Source of the DNA: Pasteurellaceae bacterium
GTDB taxonomy: Bacteria; Pseudomonadota; Gammaproteobacteria; Enterobacterales; Pasteurellaceae
Length of the DNA stretch: 64,000 nucleotides
NCBI GenBank assembly: GCA_030527795.1
Contig: JAUNAB010000009.1
Span: 39,479 to 103,478 of the forward strand
Reading direction: 5' to 3'
A program made the translations under genes and the position numbers. The notes under the pieces are model-generated. The model saw only the letters and a list, made by a program, of their open reading frames with translations. It did not search any database and was not told the origin of the DNA. Positions 35,133 to 44,863 of the stretch are shown in pieces (positions within the stretch are counted from its first letter, which is position 1; each line of letters begins with the position of its first letter).

Positions 35133-37235
35133 TTAGTATAACCGATTATATTCAGCTTGACTAAAAAATTGTGCATTTTTGCCACCGAGCAGTTGATAAT
35201 AAGCATCATAGAGAATCACATTTTGCACGTAACCACGGGTTTCATAAAAGGGGATTGATGCAACAAATTCTGCCAAACTCAGCTTATTATTTGATTTTAC
35301 CAACCATTGATTAACCCGTGCTGCCCCCGCATTGTAAGCCGCCGCCATTAAAATGCGATTCCCTTCAAATTTGTCATAGAGTTCCTGTAAATGAGCGGTG
35401 CCAAGCATAATATTATTGAACGGATCATAAAGTTGACTTTCATTGTCATAAGCCAATCCCTCTTTTTGTGCGGTGAGTTTCGCTGTGCTTGGCAAGAGCT
35501 GCATTAAGCCACGTGCATTGGCAGCTGAACTGACATAAGGACGCCACGCACTTTCTTGCCGTGCGATTGCCATTGCAAAACTTTTGCTGATTTTTTTGTC
35601 CGAGAGCAATACATCAAACCAATCGCTATAGGCATTGGGGAGTCGTAGAGCAATTTCGTCCCAAGCTTTCGCTTGGATCGTGGCTTCTACTTGCAAATCG
35701 TACCAATGTTGTTCCATTGCATAATATGCCAGTTGAATTTTTTGCTCCGTCTCTACGCTATCAAGTAAGGTTTTCCATTCCGCATTCATATGTTGAATGT
35801 CATTTAAAATGCGTAATTCGTGGATGCGTGCAAGCGTAGTGGCATATAGGGCTGAAACCGCGGCTTTTTTTCCCTCTGTTTTTGGTGGCGAAATTTCAAC
35901 GGATTTTTTGTCCGCGGTTTTTGGTTCGGCGGTAGATTCTGGATTATTAGAGGTATCCGTTTGTGATTTTGCCGTTTTTATGGGATTAAAAGGCTGTTTT
36001 AATTCCATTGCGGCAAGGAGTGGATAAAATCCACGGGGATTTTTTAATAAACCCTGTAACAACTGTTGAGCTTGTTCGATTTTTCCTTGTTTTTGTAAGC
36101 TTTTTGCTTGCCAGTAAAGCCATTCATCTTTATTTTTTGAGTCATTAGATAATAGGGCTAACCAATTTTCTAGCGGTTGTTGTGTACGAATCGCACTACG
36201 CAAACGGCGTTCGGTTAATTTATCATCCTTTAATTCTGTAAGTAGTTGATCACGCCATTGTGAAATGTTTGGCTGTTCGCTATCAAAGAGTTGAGCTAGC
36301 ACTAATTTTTGCCATTGTTGCACCTGATCTGGCGAGAGTCCAAAGGTTTGCGCCCAATGGGCAAAAGTAGAAAAAGGATCATTTTGATCGCTCAGTTGTG
36401 CGTCGTGCAGCGTTTTAATATAGGCGGGAAAGGTTGCAAGCAAGATCTCTCTGTCTATAGCATTGTTTGGATCTAAGGCGTTGTTTGTGTTGGCGAGTAG
36501 TGCTGGATTAGCAAGATAACCCGTGAGTTTATCAATCAGGTGCTGCGTTGCTTCAGATTGCTGATAATGTTGCAATGCAGTGAGTAACCCCGCATTTTTT
36601 TGTTGAAAGGCGAGTAACGCACGTTGTTGAATAAGATTGTCGTTGATTCCGCCCCTCTCACGCCATTGTGCAAATACTGGGTCGCAAGTCTTAGGCAAAC
36701 TTTTACCTGTTAGCCACAATTTTTCTATATCGGGTAACAGCGCGGTCAAAAATGGCGATGTTTTTTCTGTGCCAATGGCATTGTCAGCTTGTTGAATTGC
36801 TACTGGTGGGGCATTGAGGGTGATTTTTGCTTGTAAAATCACACATTGATTGCTGGGATCATCAGAGAATAGGGATTGTTGCTGTACAATACTTTGCCAA
36901 TCTTGCTGTTGTTGACGTTGTTGTAACCATTGCTGTTGTAAGCGTTGATTGAATGGCAAGGTTGGATTATGTTGTTGATAATTTTGAAGTTGTTGTAAGT
37001 TAAGTGGTGAGCTTTGTGCTGCTAATAATTGATATTCCGCATAGGGGGCGAGCGGGTAATCTGTGATTTGTGTGTATAAACCCCGTGCAATTTTTTGTGT
37101 CGCTTCACTTTGTGAAAGGCTAAGCAACTGATTGATTTTTTGATAGGTTTCCCGCTGTTGCACGAGATCTTGTGCTGAACTAAATGTTGCATAGCTAATC
37201 AGCACGCTAAATAATGAGAGAGAAAATAATTTCAT
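35133..37235 (-). CDS. slt: Soluble lytic murein transglycosylase Slt
   Basis: A 700-residue periplasmic enzyme: signal peptide (MKLFSLSLFSVLISYATFSSAQ), a long alpha-superhelical doughnut region rich in Gln and Leu, and a C-terminal lysozyme-like domain with catalytic Glu in AIARQESAWRPYVSSAANARGLMQLLPST and the later AAYNAGAARV. It cleaves glycan strands with formation of 1,6-anhydro ends. ATG 37235 is chosen since AAGGA precedes it. A Ser/Thr/Lys/Pro-rich linker at about residues 410-440, containing two part-copies of the uptake word, is not typical of E. coli Slt and is probably a flexible insertion. Confidence 0.93.
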   Translation of the reverse strand: MKLFSLSLFSVLISYATFSSAQDLVQQRETYQKINQLLSLSQSEATQKIARGLYTQITDYPLAPYAEYQLLAAQSSPLNLQQLQNYQQHNPTLPFNQRLQQQWLQQRQQQQDWQSIVQQQSLFSDDPSNQCVILQAKITLNAPPVAIQQADNAIGTEKTSPFLTALLPDIEKLWLTGKSLPKTCDPVFAQWRERGGINDNLIQQRALLAFQQKNAGLLTALQHYQQSEATQHLIDKLTGYLANPALLANTNNALDPNNAIDREILLATFPAYIKTLHDAQLSDQNDPFSTFAHWAQTFGLSPDQVQQWQKLVLAQLFDSEQPNISQWRDQLLTELKDDKLTERRLRSAIRTQQPLENWLALLSNDSKNKDEWLYWQAKSLQKQGKIEQAQQLLQGLLKNPRGFYPLLAAMELKQPFNPIKTAKSQTDTSNNPESTAEPKTADKKSVEISPPKTEGKKAAVSALYATTLARIHELRILNDIQHMNAEWKTLLDSVETEQKIQLAYYAMEQHWYDLQVEATIQAKAWDEIALRLPNAYSDWFDVLLSDKKISKSFAMAIARQESAWRPYVSSAANARGLMQLLPSTAKLTAQKEGLAYDNESQLYDPFNNIMLGTAHLQELYDKFEGNRILMAAAYNAGAARVNQWLVKSNNKLSLAEFVASIPFYETRGYVQNVILYDAYYQLLGGKNAQFFSQAEYNRLY

Positions 37236-37409
37236 CGCTAAATCCTTCAATAAAATCTGTCAGTATCGGTGAGGTTTAGACAAATTTTTTTGCATAAGTT
37301 TCTTAAATTAAAAGAATGATTGATTGTTTCTGTTTAAGATAAAAATTGATTGAATGTTAACAAAATGTTGGCATAATAAAACCAGTTACGATTAATTATC
37401 AATTCTATT

Positions 37410-37772
37410 ATGAAAATTTTTTACTTAATTTGCGGTTTTATTTGTATTGCGTTAGGTTTAATTGGTATTCCTACACCAGGTTTGCCAACTACGCCTTTTT
37501 TATTATTAGCCCTTTTTTGTTTTAGTAAAGGCTCGCCACGGGTAAAAAATTGGTTTATGCAGACTAAATTATATCAGCGTTATTTGCAAGATTATGATCG
37601 TAATCGTGCGATGACGATGAAACAAAAAATCAGTATTTTAGCCATTTCAGCTCCTTTTTGTTTGTTGGCTTTTTTCACTTTGCCGAATATTTGGGGGAAA
37701 CTTTGTTTGGCTGCGGTGATTGTTCTCCAATATTGGTATTTTTTCTTTAAAATTAAAACGATTAAGGCATAA
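37410..37772 (+). CDS. ybaN: DUF454 family inner-membrane protein YbaN
   Basis: A 120-residue membrane protein with three or four helices. The N-terminal GFICIALGLIGIPTPGLPTTPFLLLALFCF pattern with its PGLPTTPF loop is the DUF454/YbaN signature; function unknown. It is a single-gene unit with its own terminator, convergent with ilvH. Confidence 0.88.
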   Translation: MKIFYLICGFICIALGLIGIPTPGLPTTPFLLLALFCFSKGSPRVKNWFMQTKLYQRYLQDYDRNRAMTMKQKISILAISAPFCLLAFFTLPNIWGKLCLAAVIVLQYWYFFFKIKTIKA

Positions 37773-37776
37773 AATA

Positions 37777-37800
37777 AAAGGCACATTTTGTGCCTTTCTT
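37777..37800. terminator. Bidirectional terminator between ybaN and ilvH
   Basis: AAAGGCACA / TGTGCCTTT stem with a short loop and T run, seven bases past the ybaN stop. Confidence 0.8.
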
Positions 37801-37804
37801 TATG

Positions 37805-38296
37805 TTATAGACAGTTTTTTTCGCCACGGGATAAGCTAATTAAGCCTGACCGCACGATTTCAATAATGCTTGTTTCTTGTTTAACTGCATTGACGAAAGC
37901 ATCAAGTTTGTGTTTTTCACCTGTGAGCTGAATGGTGTAGCTCTTCGGTGTAACATCAACAATTTGACCGCGGTAAATATCGCTTAAGGATTTTATTTCC
38001 GTGCGTATTGCCCCTGTCGCTCGCACTTTTAATAGCATCACTTCACGTTCAACGTGTTCGCAATCGCTTAAACTGATGACTTTAAAGACATCAACCAATT
38101 TGTGTAATTGTTTTTCAATTTGTTCAAGCACTTGTTCATCGCCAGAGGCTTCGATGGTCATTCGTGATAACGTGGGATCATCGGTTGGGGCAACGGTTAG
38201 ACTTTCAATATTAAATGCACGTTGTGAAAATAAACCCACCACGCGAGAGAGTGCGCCTGATTCATTTTCTAATAAAACTGATAAAATTCTACGCAT
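37805..38296 (-). CDS. ilvH: Acetolactate synthase III small (regulatory) subunit
   Basis: A 163-residue regulatory subunit with an N-terminal ACT domain (RRILSVLLENESGALSRVVGLFSQRAFNIESLTV) that binds valine and a C-terminal domain that activates the large subunit. It starts four bases after the ilvI stop, so the two are one operon. Length equals E. coli IlvH (163). Confidence 0.95.
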   Translation of the reverse strand: MRRILSVLLENESGALSRVVGLFSQRAFNIESLTVAPTDDPTLSRMTIEASGDEQVLEQIEKQLHKLVDVFKVISLSDCEHVEREVMLLKVRATGAIRTEIKSLSDIYRGQIVDVTPKSYTIQLTGEKHKLDAFVNAVKQETSIIEIVRSGLISLSRGEKNCL

Positions 38297-38300
38297 AATT

Positions 38301-40016
38301 TTACTCCGTTGGTTTGCCTAAGATCATCTCATTCATTGCGCCACCACGAATTTGCATCGGGTAAACGTGTTCACTTGCATCCACAAGCACATCTACAAAC
38401 ACAAGACGATTTGGATAGGAAAACGCCTGTTTGAGTTTGCTTTCTAATTCATTGGGATGATTAATTTGGATACCAATATGCCCGTATGCTTCCGCTAATT
38501 TGACAAAGTCTGGTAAGGAATTCATATACACTTGCGAGTGGCGACCTGAATAAATTAAATCTTGCCATTGTTTTACCATCCCTAAAAAGCGATTATTCAA
38601 GCTAATAATAACAACTGGAATATCATATTGTTTGGCAGTTGAAAGCTCTTGGATATTCATTTGAATACTGCCATCGCCTGTGATACAAACTACGGTAGAT
38701 TCAGGGTGAGCTAATTTCACACCTAATGAAGCGGGGAAACCAAAGCCCATTGTGCCGAGTCCACCTGAATTGATCCAGTGACGAGGTTTATCAAATGGAT
38801 AATGGAGAGCGGTAAACATTTGGTGCTGACCGACATCAGAACAAATATAAGCATCTCCCTGGGTTAAGCGATAAACACATTCTAATACCGATTGAGGTTT
38901 AATCTGGTCTGAACCGCGGTCAAAATCAAGGCAATTTTTATTTTTCCATTGCGTGATTTGTTGCCACCATTCGCTTAAATCCGATTGCGATTTAACCAAG
39001 TTTTCTTCATCTAATAGGGATAAAAATTCACTTAACACATTATCAGCACTGCCTACAATGGGAATCGTGGCAGGCACATTTTTTGAGATTGAAGTGGGAT
39101 CAATGTCAATGTGGATTACTTTCGCATTGGGGCAATATTTTTCTAAATTATTGGTGGTGCGATCGTCAAAACTCACGCCAATGCCAAGGATAAGATCACT
39201 GTCGTGCATTGCATTATTGGCTTGATAGGTACCGTGCATACCCAACATTCCAAGGAATTGGCGATCGGTACTAGGGTAAGCCCCAAGTCCCATTAAAGAT
39301 GAGGTAACGGGAAGATTTAAGCGTTGAGCAAATTGCACTAATTTCTTGTGACAATTTGCTGCAATGATACCACCACCAGCAAATAGCACGGGGCGTTTGG
39401 CAACCAATAATGTTTTTAAGGCTTTTTTAATTTGCCCTTTATGCCCTTGTACAGTGGGATTATAGGAACGTAATGTCACGCTATCAGGATAACTATAAGG
39501 GTATTTATGTGCAGGATTGACGACATCTTTTGGTACATCTATTACGACAGGGCCTGGGCGACCTGTTGAAGCAATATAAAACGCTTTTTTGATTATTGTG
39601 GGAATATCTTCAGCCCGTTTGACTAAAAAGCTGTGTTTTACCACGGGGCGAGAGATCCCAACCATATCACATTCTTGAAAGGCATCTGTGCCGATTAAGC
39701 TACTCGGTACTTGACCTGTGATAACAACTAAAGGAACGGAATCTCTATAGGCAGTGGCAATGCCCGTTATGGCATTGGTTGCCCCAGGGCCTGAGGTAAC
39801 AAGCACGCAACCTACTTCGCCAGTAGAGCGTGCATACCCGTCAGCCATATGTACGGCGGCTTGCTCGTGGCGAACAAGAATATGTTCGATACCTCCTAGG
39901 GTATGGATAGCATCATAAATATCAAGCACTGAGCCACCAGGGTAACCGAATAAATATTTCACACCTTGATCACGCAATGATTGCACGATCATTTCTGCTC
40001 CAGAGAGTTTTTTCAT
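38301..40016 (-). CDS. ilvI: Acetolactate synthase III large (catalytic) subunit
   Basis: A 571-residue thiamine-diphosphate enzyme making acetolactate or acetohydroxybutyrate, the first common step of branched-chain amino-acid synthesis. Motifs: [16 protein letters not shown] with the catalytic Glu in [16 protein letters not shown], and the TPP/Mg site [26 protein letters not shown] 40016 follows GCGAGG; the longer frame extends into AT-rich promoter DNA. The leader of about 175 bases shows no evident attenuator. Confidence 0.95.
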   Translation of the reverse strand: MKKLSGAEMIVQSLRDQGVKYLFGYPGGSVLDIYDAIHTLGGIEHILVRHEQAAVHMADGYARSTGEVGCVLVTSGPGATNAITGIATAYRDSVPLVVITGQVPSSLIGTDAFQECDMVGISRPVVKHSFLVKRAEDIPTIIKKAFYIASTGRPGPVVIDVPKDVVNPAHKYPYSYPDSVTLRSYNPTVQGHKGQIKKALKTLLVAKRPVLFAGGGIIAANCHKKLVQFAQRLNLPVTSSLMGLGAYPSTDRQFLGMLGMHGTYQANNAMHDSDLILGIGVSFDDRTTNNLEKYCPNAKVIHIDIDPTSISKNVPATIPIVGSADNVLSEFLSLLDEENLVKSQSDLSEWWQQITQWKNKNCLDFDRGSDQIKPQSVLECVYRLTQGDAYICSDVGQHQMFTALHYPFDKPRHWINSGGLGTMGFGFPASLGVKLAHPESTVVCITGDGSIQMNIQELSTAKQYDIPVVIISLNNRFLGMVKQWQDLIYSGRHSQVYMNSLPDFVKLAEAYGHIGIQINHPNELESKLKQAFSYPNRLVFVDVLVDASEHVYPMQIRGGAMNEMILGKPTE

Positions 40017-40192
40017 GTTTACCTCGCAATAATAACATTTGAACCTTGGGATACGACTTTCTAGCAGTTTACTCAGTATTTTTGATTTGTCTATGATTAA
40101 ATTTTTGTGTAGTGATATTTGAAATTGGTATTTAATGCTGAAAAAAATTATATTATTAGAATAAAATAAATTAACAGTGCTATTTTTTATAA

Positions 40193-40217
40193 AAAATGCG
40201 ACTTTGTGTCGCATTTT
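40193..40217 (-). terminator. Terminator of the NhaC-type transporter gene
   Basis: AAAATGCGAC / GTCGCATTTT stem with five-base loop and T-rich tail on the minus strand, just downstream of the stop at 40251. Confidence 0.8.
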
Positions 40218-40250
40218 ATAAAAATAACAAAATTAAATTTTATTTGAAGT

Positions 40251-41783
40251 TTATTGAGATGATTGCTTTTTCGTTAACATAATAAGTGCAAACATAACCA
40301 CACCTGTGGTTAAAAAGCCGAATAGTCCCGAATTGCTAAATCCGACCACAAGATAACCGATGGCTGCGGAACTGGCAACAATACCAGCATAAGGTAATTG
40401 AGTAGTAACGTGTTCCATATGATTACATTTTGCACCTGTAGAAGATAAAATAGTGGTATCTGATACCGGTGAGCAATGATCGCCACAAACCGCACCAGCC
40501 ATCACCGCGGACAAACAAGGCAATAATAAATCAGGTGCCGCGTGAACTGCAATTGAAGCAGCGATCGGTAACATAATACCAAAGGTGCCCCAACTAGTTC
40601 CCGTTGCAAATGCCATTGCACTTGCAATTAAAAACAATAATGCAGGCAAGAAAGCTGGGTTAAGATTGCCTGAGATTAGGTGTGAAAGATATTTACCTGT
40701 TTGCATATCCCCCACTACATTGTTAATCATCCAAGCAAAGAATAAAATTAAAATAGCACCTTGCATTGATTTTAAACCTAATCCCAGCGATTTAATGTAA
40801 TCTGTTAGGCTAACTTGGCGATCAAGATAAATTAAGAAACTTGAAACGATGACTGCACAGCTTCCCCCGATAACTAAGGATATGCCGACAACCGTATTTT
40901 CAAATGCACCAAGTAAGCTAAAGACTTTACCACTTTCGCTGAGCGCTTGTGCGCCAGTATATATCATCATTGATACGGTCACGAGAATGAGTACGAGAAT
41001 TGGCACAATAAGATTACGCACACGGCCTTTTACTGAACTGTCATTTTCACTTTCATTGTGAGTGCTTTCTAATGCAGTTTTTTCTGAAATAGCCATACGA
41101 CCAATGTCAAATGCAAAATAAGCTACGACAAAAACCATAATAATAGAAAAAATTGCATAGAAATTCATTGCACTCATCGCCATAAATGCACCGATTGGCG
41201 AATAGCCTGTAATATGATGTTCAGCGAGTAGCCCTGCGATCAAGGTAATGATATAAGCTCCCCAGCTTGAAACGGGCATTAATACACACATTGGTGCTGC
41301 GGTTGAATCAAGAATATACGCTAATTTTGCCCGTGATACTTTAAATTTGTCGGTAACAGGGCGAGCTATCGCACCAACAGCTAAGCTATGAAAATAATCA
41401 TCAATAAAGGTAATAAACACCAAGCACGCAGCCATTAATTTTGCCCCACGGCGTCCTTTAATATGTTGTTGTGCCCAATTTGCAAAGGCTTGATTGCTGC
41501 CTGAAACAGTAAGTAATGAGGTTAAGATTCCGAGTAATAATAAGAATAGAATAATACAAATATTATTTGTGTTTATACCATCCTCGTTATAAAGCAAAGA
41601 AATAAAGCTGTTTTTAATGTAAATGACCGAATCAATAGGATTAAAATTTGCGAGCATCAATGCACCGACTAAAATACCGATGCTTAAGGAAATTAACACT
41701 CGACGTGTTGCTATGGCAAGCCCTAAGGCTAAAACCGCGGGCAAAATAGACCATAAAGAAAGAGAATAATCAGCAAGTTGCAT
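40251..41783 (-). CDS. NhaC-superfamily transporter, predicted lysine importer (LysW-like)
   Basis: A 510-residue inner-membrane protein with about twelve helices. Typical NhaC-superfamily blocks: FIDDYFHSLAVGAIARPVTD, DSTAAPMCVLMPVSSWGAYI, ATGTSWGTFGIMLPIA and CGDHCSPVSDTTILSSTGA. By sequence alone it would be called a Na+/H+ antiporter, but its leader contains a lysine riboswitch, which points to lysine as substrate, as proposed for the LysW branch in related bacteria. ATG 41783 has AGG upstream. In Haemophilus a homologue also lies next to ilvI. Confidence 0.85.
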   Translation of the reverse strand: MQLADYSLSLWSILPAVLALGLAIATRRVLISLSIGILVGALMLANFNPIDSVIYIKNSFISLLYNEDGINTNNICIILFLLLLGILTSLLTVSGSNQAFANWAQQHIKGRRGAKLMAACLVFITFIDDYFHSLAVGAIARPVTDKFKVSRAKLAYILDSTAAPMCVLMPVSSWGAYIITLIAGLLAEHHITGYSPIGAFMAMSAMNFYAIFSIIMVFVVAYFAFDIGRMAISEKTALESTHNESENDSSVKGRVRNLIVPILVLILVTVSMMIYTGAQALSESGKVFSLLGAFENTVVGISLVIGGSCAVIVSSFLIYLDRQVSLTDYIKSLGLGLKSMQGAILILFFAWMINNVVGDMQTGKYLSHLISGNLNPAFLPALLFLIASAMAFATGTSWGTFGIMLPIAASIAVHAAPDLLLPCLSAVMAGAVCGDHCSPVSDTTILSSTGAKCNHMEHVTTQLPYAGIVASSAAIGYLVVGFSNSGLFGFLTTGVVMFALIMLTKKQSSQ

Positions 41784-42269
41784 TGTTCTACCTAAATAAT
41801 AAAATAAGAGAACTACTGAAATGCAAAAAATGGCAAGATAGAGAAAATACAATACGTAATAAACATACCTATTTGACCCCTAACCAGTAGCGCTCCATAG
41901 TTAATCAAAAATACGAAACTATGACAGTAACGTTCCTTATCGAATACGTTACCAACCAAATTAGATGACTCTAAACTTGATTTCGGCGAGCATCCCTTTC
42001 TTTTTTCATCAACGTTATCCACTCCAAAAAAATACTTATTATGTTCGCACCTCTACAAAGCAGGCTTAAGAAGATTACCTTAATATTGAACAAATGCCAA
42101 TAGTTTAACGCAGAAAAAAGAGAGAAAGTGATAAAAAATAACCTTATACGAAATAACTAAATAAAAAAGTAGACGATTTTTTGTTATTTTTATTTACCTT
42201 GAATAATAATTATTATATCATTCAAAAAAATTTAAATTTATTTGTTTAATTTCACAGAAGAGGCTTATT
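41784..42269. other. Gene-free region between the lysine transporter and hns
   Basis: This 486-base stretch holds the lysine riboswitch and leader of the minus-strand transporter (to about 42062) and, beyond about 42100, AT-rich DNA that must contain the divergent promoters of the transporter and hns. AT-runs near 42180-42240 would suit H-NS autoregulation. No gene or repeat is seen. Confidence 0.6.
41890..42062 (-). promoter_or_regulatory. Lysine riboswitch (L box)
   Basis: On the minus strand the leader shows the lysine-aptamer core in order: GTAGAGGTGCG (42046-42056), ATAAGTA and GGAGTGGATAACG, then AGAAAGGGATGC, TCGCCGAA, the paired arm TTGGTTGGTAACG, and ACTGTCAT (41921-41928). The surrounding hairpins are consistent with the five-way junction. 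The expression platform is not obvious: a CATAGTT/AACTATG stem follows, but no T-tract terminator is seen, so control may be translational or Rho-dependent. A 69-codon frame across it is a chance opening. Confidence 0.82.
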
Positions 42270-42662
42270 ATGTCAGAATTAGTAAAAGGTTTAAAAAATC
42301 TTCGTATATTACGTGCAGCAGCGAATGAATTATCACTTGATGAATTAGAACAAGCATTAAGTAAATTTCAACAAATCGTGGCAGATAGACGTGCAGCTGA
42401 AGAAGCTGCCGCAGCACAAAATAAAGAACGTCAAGAGCGTATCGCTAAGTTAAAAAAGGAACTAGAAGAACAAGGTATTAGCGTAGAAGAATTGGGTGTG
42501 GTTGGTGTTAAAGAGAAAAAACAACGTAAACAATTACAACCAAAATATAAATTTATCAATGAATTAGGTGAAGAAAAAACTTGGACAGGTCAAGGTAGAA
42601 TGCCATTAGCATTACAAAATGCAATCAAAGCTGGCAAAAAATTAGATGCATTCTTAATCTAA
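42270..42662 (+). CDS. hns: H-NS family nucleoid protein
   Basis: A 130-residue nucleoid-associated silencer. The N-terminal coiled-coil oligomerisation region (LKNLRILRAAANELSLDELEQALSKFQQIV) and the C-terminal DNA-binding loop TWTGQGRMP are both present. It binds AT-rich, often foreign, DNA; the AT-rich glycosyltransferase and adhesin genes here are the sort of target it silences. AGAGG precedes the start, and a strong hairpin follows. Confidence 0.95.
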   Translation: MSELVKGLKNLRILRAAANELSLDELEQALSKFQQIVADRRAAEEAAAAQNKERQERIAKLKKELEEQGISVEELGVVGVKEKKQRKQLQPKYKFINELGEEKTWTGQGRMPLALQNAIKAGKKLDAFLI

Positions 42663-42691
42663 TTTACCTATCGTTTATTATTCATTTTTAC

Positions 42692-42722
42692 AATAAAACC
42701 CATTTCAAATGGGTTTTATTTT
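42692..42722. terminator. Terminator of hns
   Basis: Perfect 14-bp palindrome AATAAAACCCATTT / AAATGGGTTTTATT with a one-base centre. Confidence 0.85.
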
Positions 42723-42745
42723 ATTGAGAGTTTTTTACTAATACT

Positions 42746-43582
42746 ATGATTGAAAATAAAATTTTACTCACAGACTGCCCTGATGATAAGGGGTTGATTG
42801 CAAAAATTACAAATATTTGTTATAAGCATCAACTAAACATTTTACATAATAATGAATTTGTTGATTTTGAAAGCAAACATTTCTTTATGCGTACTGAATT
42901 ACAAGGGATTTTTAATGAACAAACCTTGCTTGAGGATTTAGCCTTTAGTTTACCACAAGGCACAAATTGTCGTTTAGTCAGTTCTCAACGCAAACGTATT
43001 GTAATTTTAGTCACTAAAGAAGCCCATTGTTTAGGCGATATTTTAATGAAAACCTATTATGGCGGCTTAGATGTTGAAATTGCCGCGGTAATTGGGAATC
43101 ACGAAACATTACGAAATTTAGTTGAGCGTTTTGATGTGCCATTCCATTGTGTGAGTCACGAAGGGTTAACACGTGTGGAACATGATAAATTATTGGCTTC
43201 AAAGATTGATGAATATAACCCTGATTATATTGTCTTAGCGAAATATATGCGTGTGTTAAACCCTGAATTTGTGGAGCGTTATCCAAATCGTGTGATTAAC
43301 ATTCACCATTCATTTTTGCCAGCGTTTATTGGTGCAAAACCTTATCAACAAGCCTATGAACGTGGGGTAAAAATTATTGGTGCAACGGCACATTTTATTA
43401 ATAATCAATTAGATGAAGGTCCGATTATTATGCAAAATGTGATTAATGTGGATCACACTTATTCTGCTGATGCGATGATGAAAGCAGGGCGAGATGTAGA
43501 AAAAACTGTGCTAAGTAAAGCGTTAGATTTAGCCTTGCATGATCGCATTTTTGTCTATCAGAATAAAACGATTATTCTTTAA
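42746..43582 (+). CDS. purU: Formyltetrahydrofolate deformylase PurU
   Basis: A 278-residue enzyme hydrolysing 10-formyl-THF to formate and THF, balancing one-carbon units. N-terminal ACT domain (LLTDCPDDKGLIAKITNICYKH) senses glycine/methionine; the C-terminal formyltransferase-like domain has the catalytic Asn-His-Asp set in INIHHSFLPAFIGAKPY and QLDEGPII. It follows hns as in Haemophilus but after a terminator, so it is expressed separately. Confidence 0.95.
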   Translation: MIENKILLTDCPDDKGLIAKITNICYKHQLNILHNNEFVDFESKHFFMRTELQGIFNEQTLLEDLAFSLPQGTNCRLVSSQRKRIVILVTKEAHCLGDILMKTYYGGLDVEIAAVIGNHETLRNLVERFDVPFHCVSHEGLTRVEHDKLLASKIDEYNPDYIVLAKYMRVLNPEFVERYPNRVINIHHSFLPAFIGAKPYQQAYERGVKIIGATAHFINNQLDEGPIIMQNVINVDHTYSADAMMKAGRDVEKTVLSKALDLALHDRIFVYQNKTIIL

Positions 43583-43599
43583 TTAAGGGCAATTTTATG

Positions 43600-43649
43600 C
43601 AGAAAACCGCGGTCAAAATTCATTACGTTTTTTGACCGCGGTTTTCTGT
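43600..43649 (+). terminator. Inverted uptake-word terminator after purU
   Basis: The longest of the paired words: CAGAAAACCGCGGTCAAAA (43600-43618) and its inverse ending at 43648, so the stem extends beyond the word itself by the matching CAGA/TCTG ends. Confidence 0.85.
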
Positions 43650-43834
43650 AGAATAAAATTCCGATATAGATCAAATAATAAACATTTTTTACTAAAAAAT
43701 GGCGTTGCGTAATGTTATAATTTTTCACTCCTTGTATAAGCGAAATCAGCGTATTGGTAGCTCCTTTGCTGTTCTGTTGTTGCGTACTGATTTAATTAAA
43801 TCGTAGTTAATTTCAGATATTTTAAGGAGAAAAT

Positions 43835-44815
43835 GTGAAGTTAGATGAGTTAGCTAAACTCGCTGGCGTCTCAAGAACCACAGCAAGTTATGTTGTCAAT
43901 GGCAAAGCAAAACAATATCGCGTGAGCGATAGCACCATTCATCGTGTGCAACAATTAATTGAACAATATGATTTTAAACCGAATGCAATGGCTGCAGGGT
44001 TGCGTGCGGGAAGAACGAAAACAATCGGATTAATTATTCCTGATTTTGAAAATCAAAGTTATGCCAAAATTACTAATCGTTTGGAAAATCGTTGTCGTGA
44101 GCTAGGCTATCAGCTATTGATTACTTGTTCAAATGACAACCAAGAAAATGAAATTGAATGTGCCAAGCATTTATTTCAACGTAAAATTGATGCCCTAATT
44201 GTGTCCACTACCTTGTCAATGGATAATCGCTTTTATCAAGAAAATAGCCAAATTCCGATTTTTGGTTTTGACCGTTGTATTCGAGATGAACACGTGATGA
44301 ACGTGCTAGCTGATGATGAAAATGATGCTTACCGATTAGCTCAAGGATTGATTCGTAAGCCTTGTTCGCAGATTTTATTTTTAGGGGCGTTACCCGAATT
44401 AGCAACCAGTATAGAACGGGAAAAAGGTTTTAAACGAGCGTTAAATGGCACATTAAGCCAAGTCAATTATCTTTATGCTGATAAATTTAATCAGGATTCC
44501 GCTGCTGAGATTTTTTCTGCTTGGTTGAAAGAACATCCTTTACCGCAGGGGATTTTTATTACCTCCTTAATTTTGCTACAAGGCGTGTTAAAAGTGTTGT
44601 TTAGTCACCAACAAAAAATTCCCAAAGATCTTTTAATTGCAACCTTTGGACACCACGAATTATTGAATTTATTAGAAAATAGAGTGATTTGTTGTGTACA
44701 AGATCACGAAGAAATTGCAGAAAATTTATTTCATCTTGTAATGGCAACGTTAGAAAAGAAAAAACACGCATTTATGATGAATGCCATTCAGCGAGAAATT
44801 ATTGCGTTAAATTAA
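43835..44815 (+). CDS. cra: Catabolite repressor/activator Cra (FruR), LacI family
   Basis: A 326-residue regulator of carbon flow responding to fructose phosphates. The DNA-binding head KLDELAKLAGVSRTTASYVVNGKAKQYRVS is nearly identical to E. coli Cra, followed by the hinge and sugar-binding domain (TIGLIIPDFENQSYAKI). It starts with GTG at 43835, as does E. coli cra, with AAGGAGA at 43824-43830; the ATG at 43833 is closed at once by TGA. No fructose operon is adjacent. Confidence 0.95.
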   Translation: MKLDELAKLAGVSRTTASYVVNGKAKQYRVSDSTIHRVQQLIEQYDFKPNAMAAGLRAGRTKTIGLIIPDFENQSYAKITNRLENRCRELGYQLLITCSNDNQENEIECAKHLFQRKIDALIVSTTLSMDNRFYQENSQIPIFGFDRCIRDEHVMNVLADDENDAYRLAQGLIRKPCSQILFLGALPELATSIEREKGFKRALNGTLSQVNYLYADKFNQDSAAEIFSAWLKEHPLPQGIFITSLILLQGVLKVLFSHQQKIPKDLLIATFGHHELLNLLENRVICCVQDHEEIAENLFHLVMATLEKKKHAFMMNAIQREIIALN

Positions 44816-44846
44816 AAAATCACCCGTTGTTACGGGCGATTTTTTA
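44815..44846 (+). terminator. Terminator of cra
   Basis: AATCACCCGT / ACGGGCGATT stem with four-base loop and T run. Confidence 0.8.
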
Positions 44847-44863
44847 TTTAAGCGAATGATATT

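Noticed and set aside
41813..42022. A 69-codon minus-strand frame
   Set aside because: It lies across the lysine riboswitch and has no family likeness; the RNA structure explains the conservation.
43740..43800. Imperfect inverted repeat upstream of cra as an operator or attenuator
   Set aside because: The arms (around AAATCAG and CTGATTT) are short, far apart and mismatched, so chance is the better explanation.
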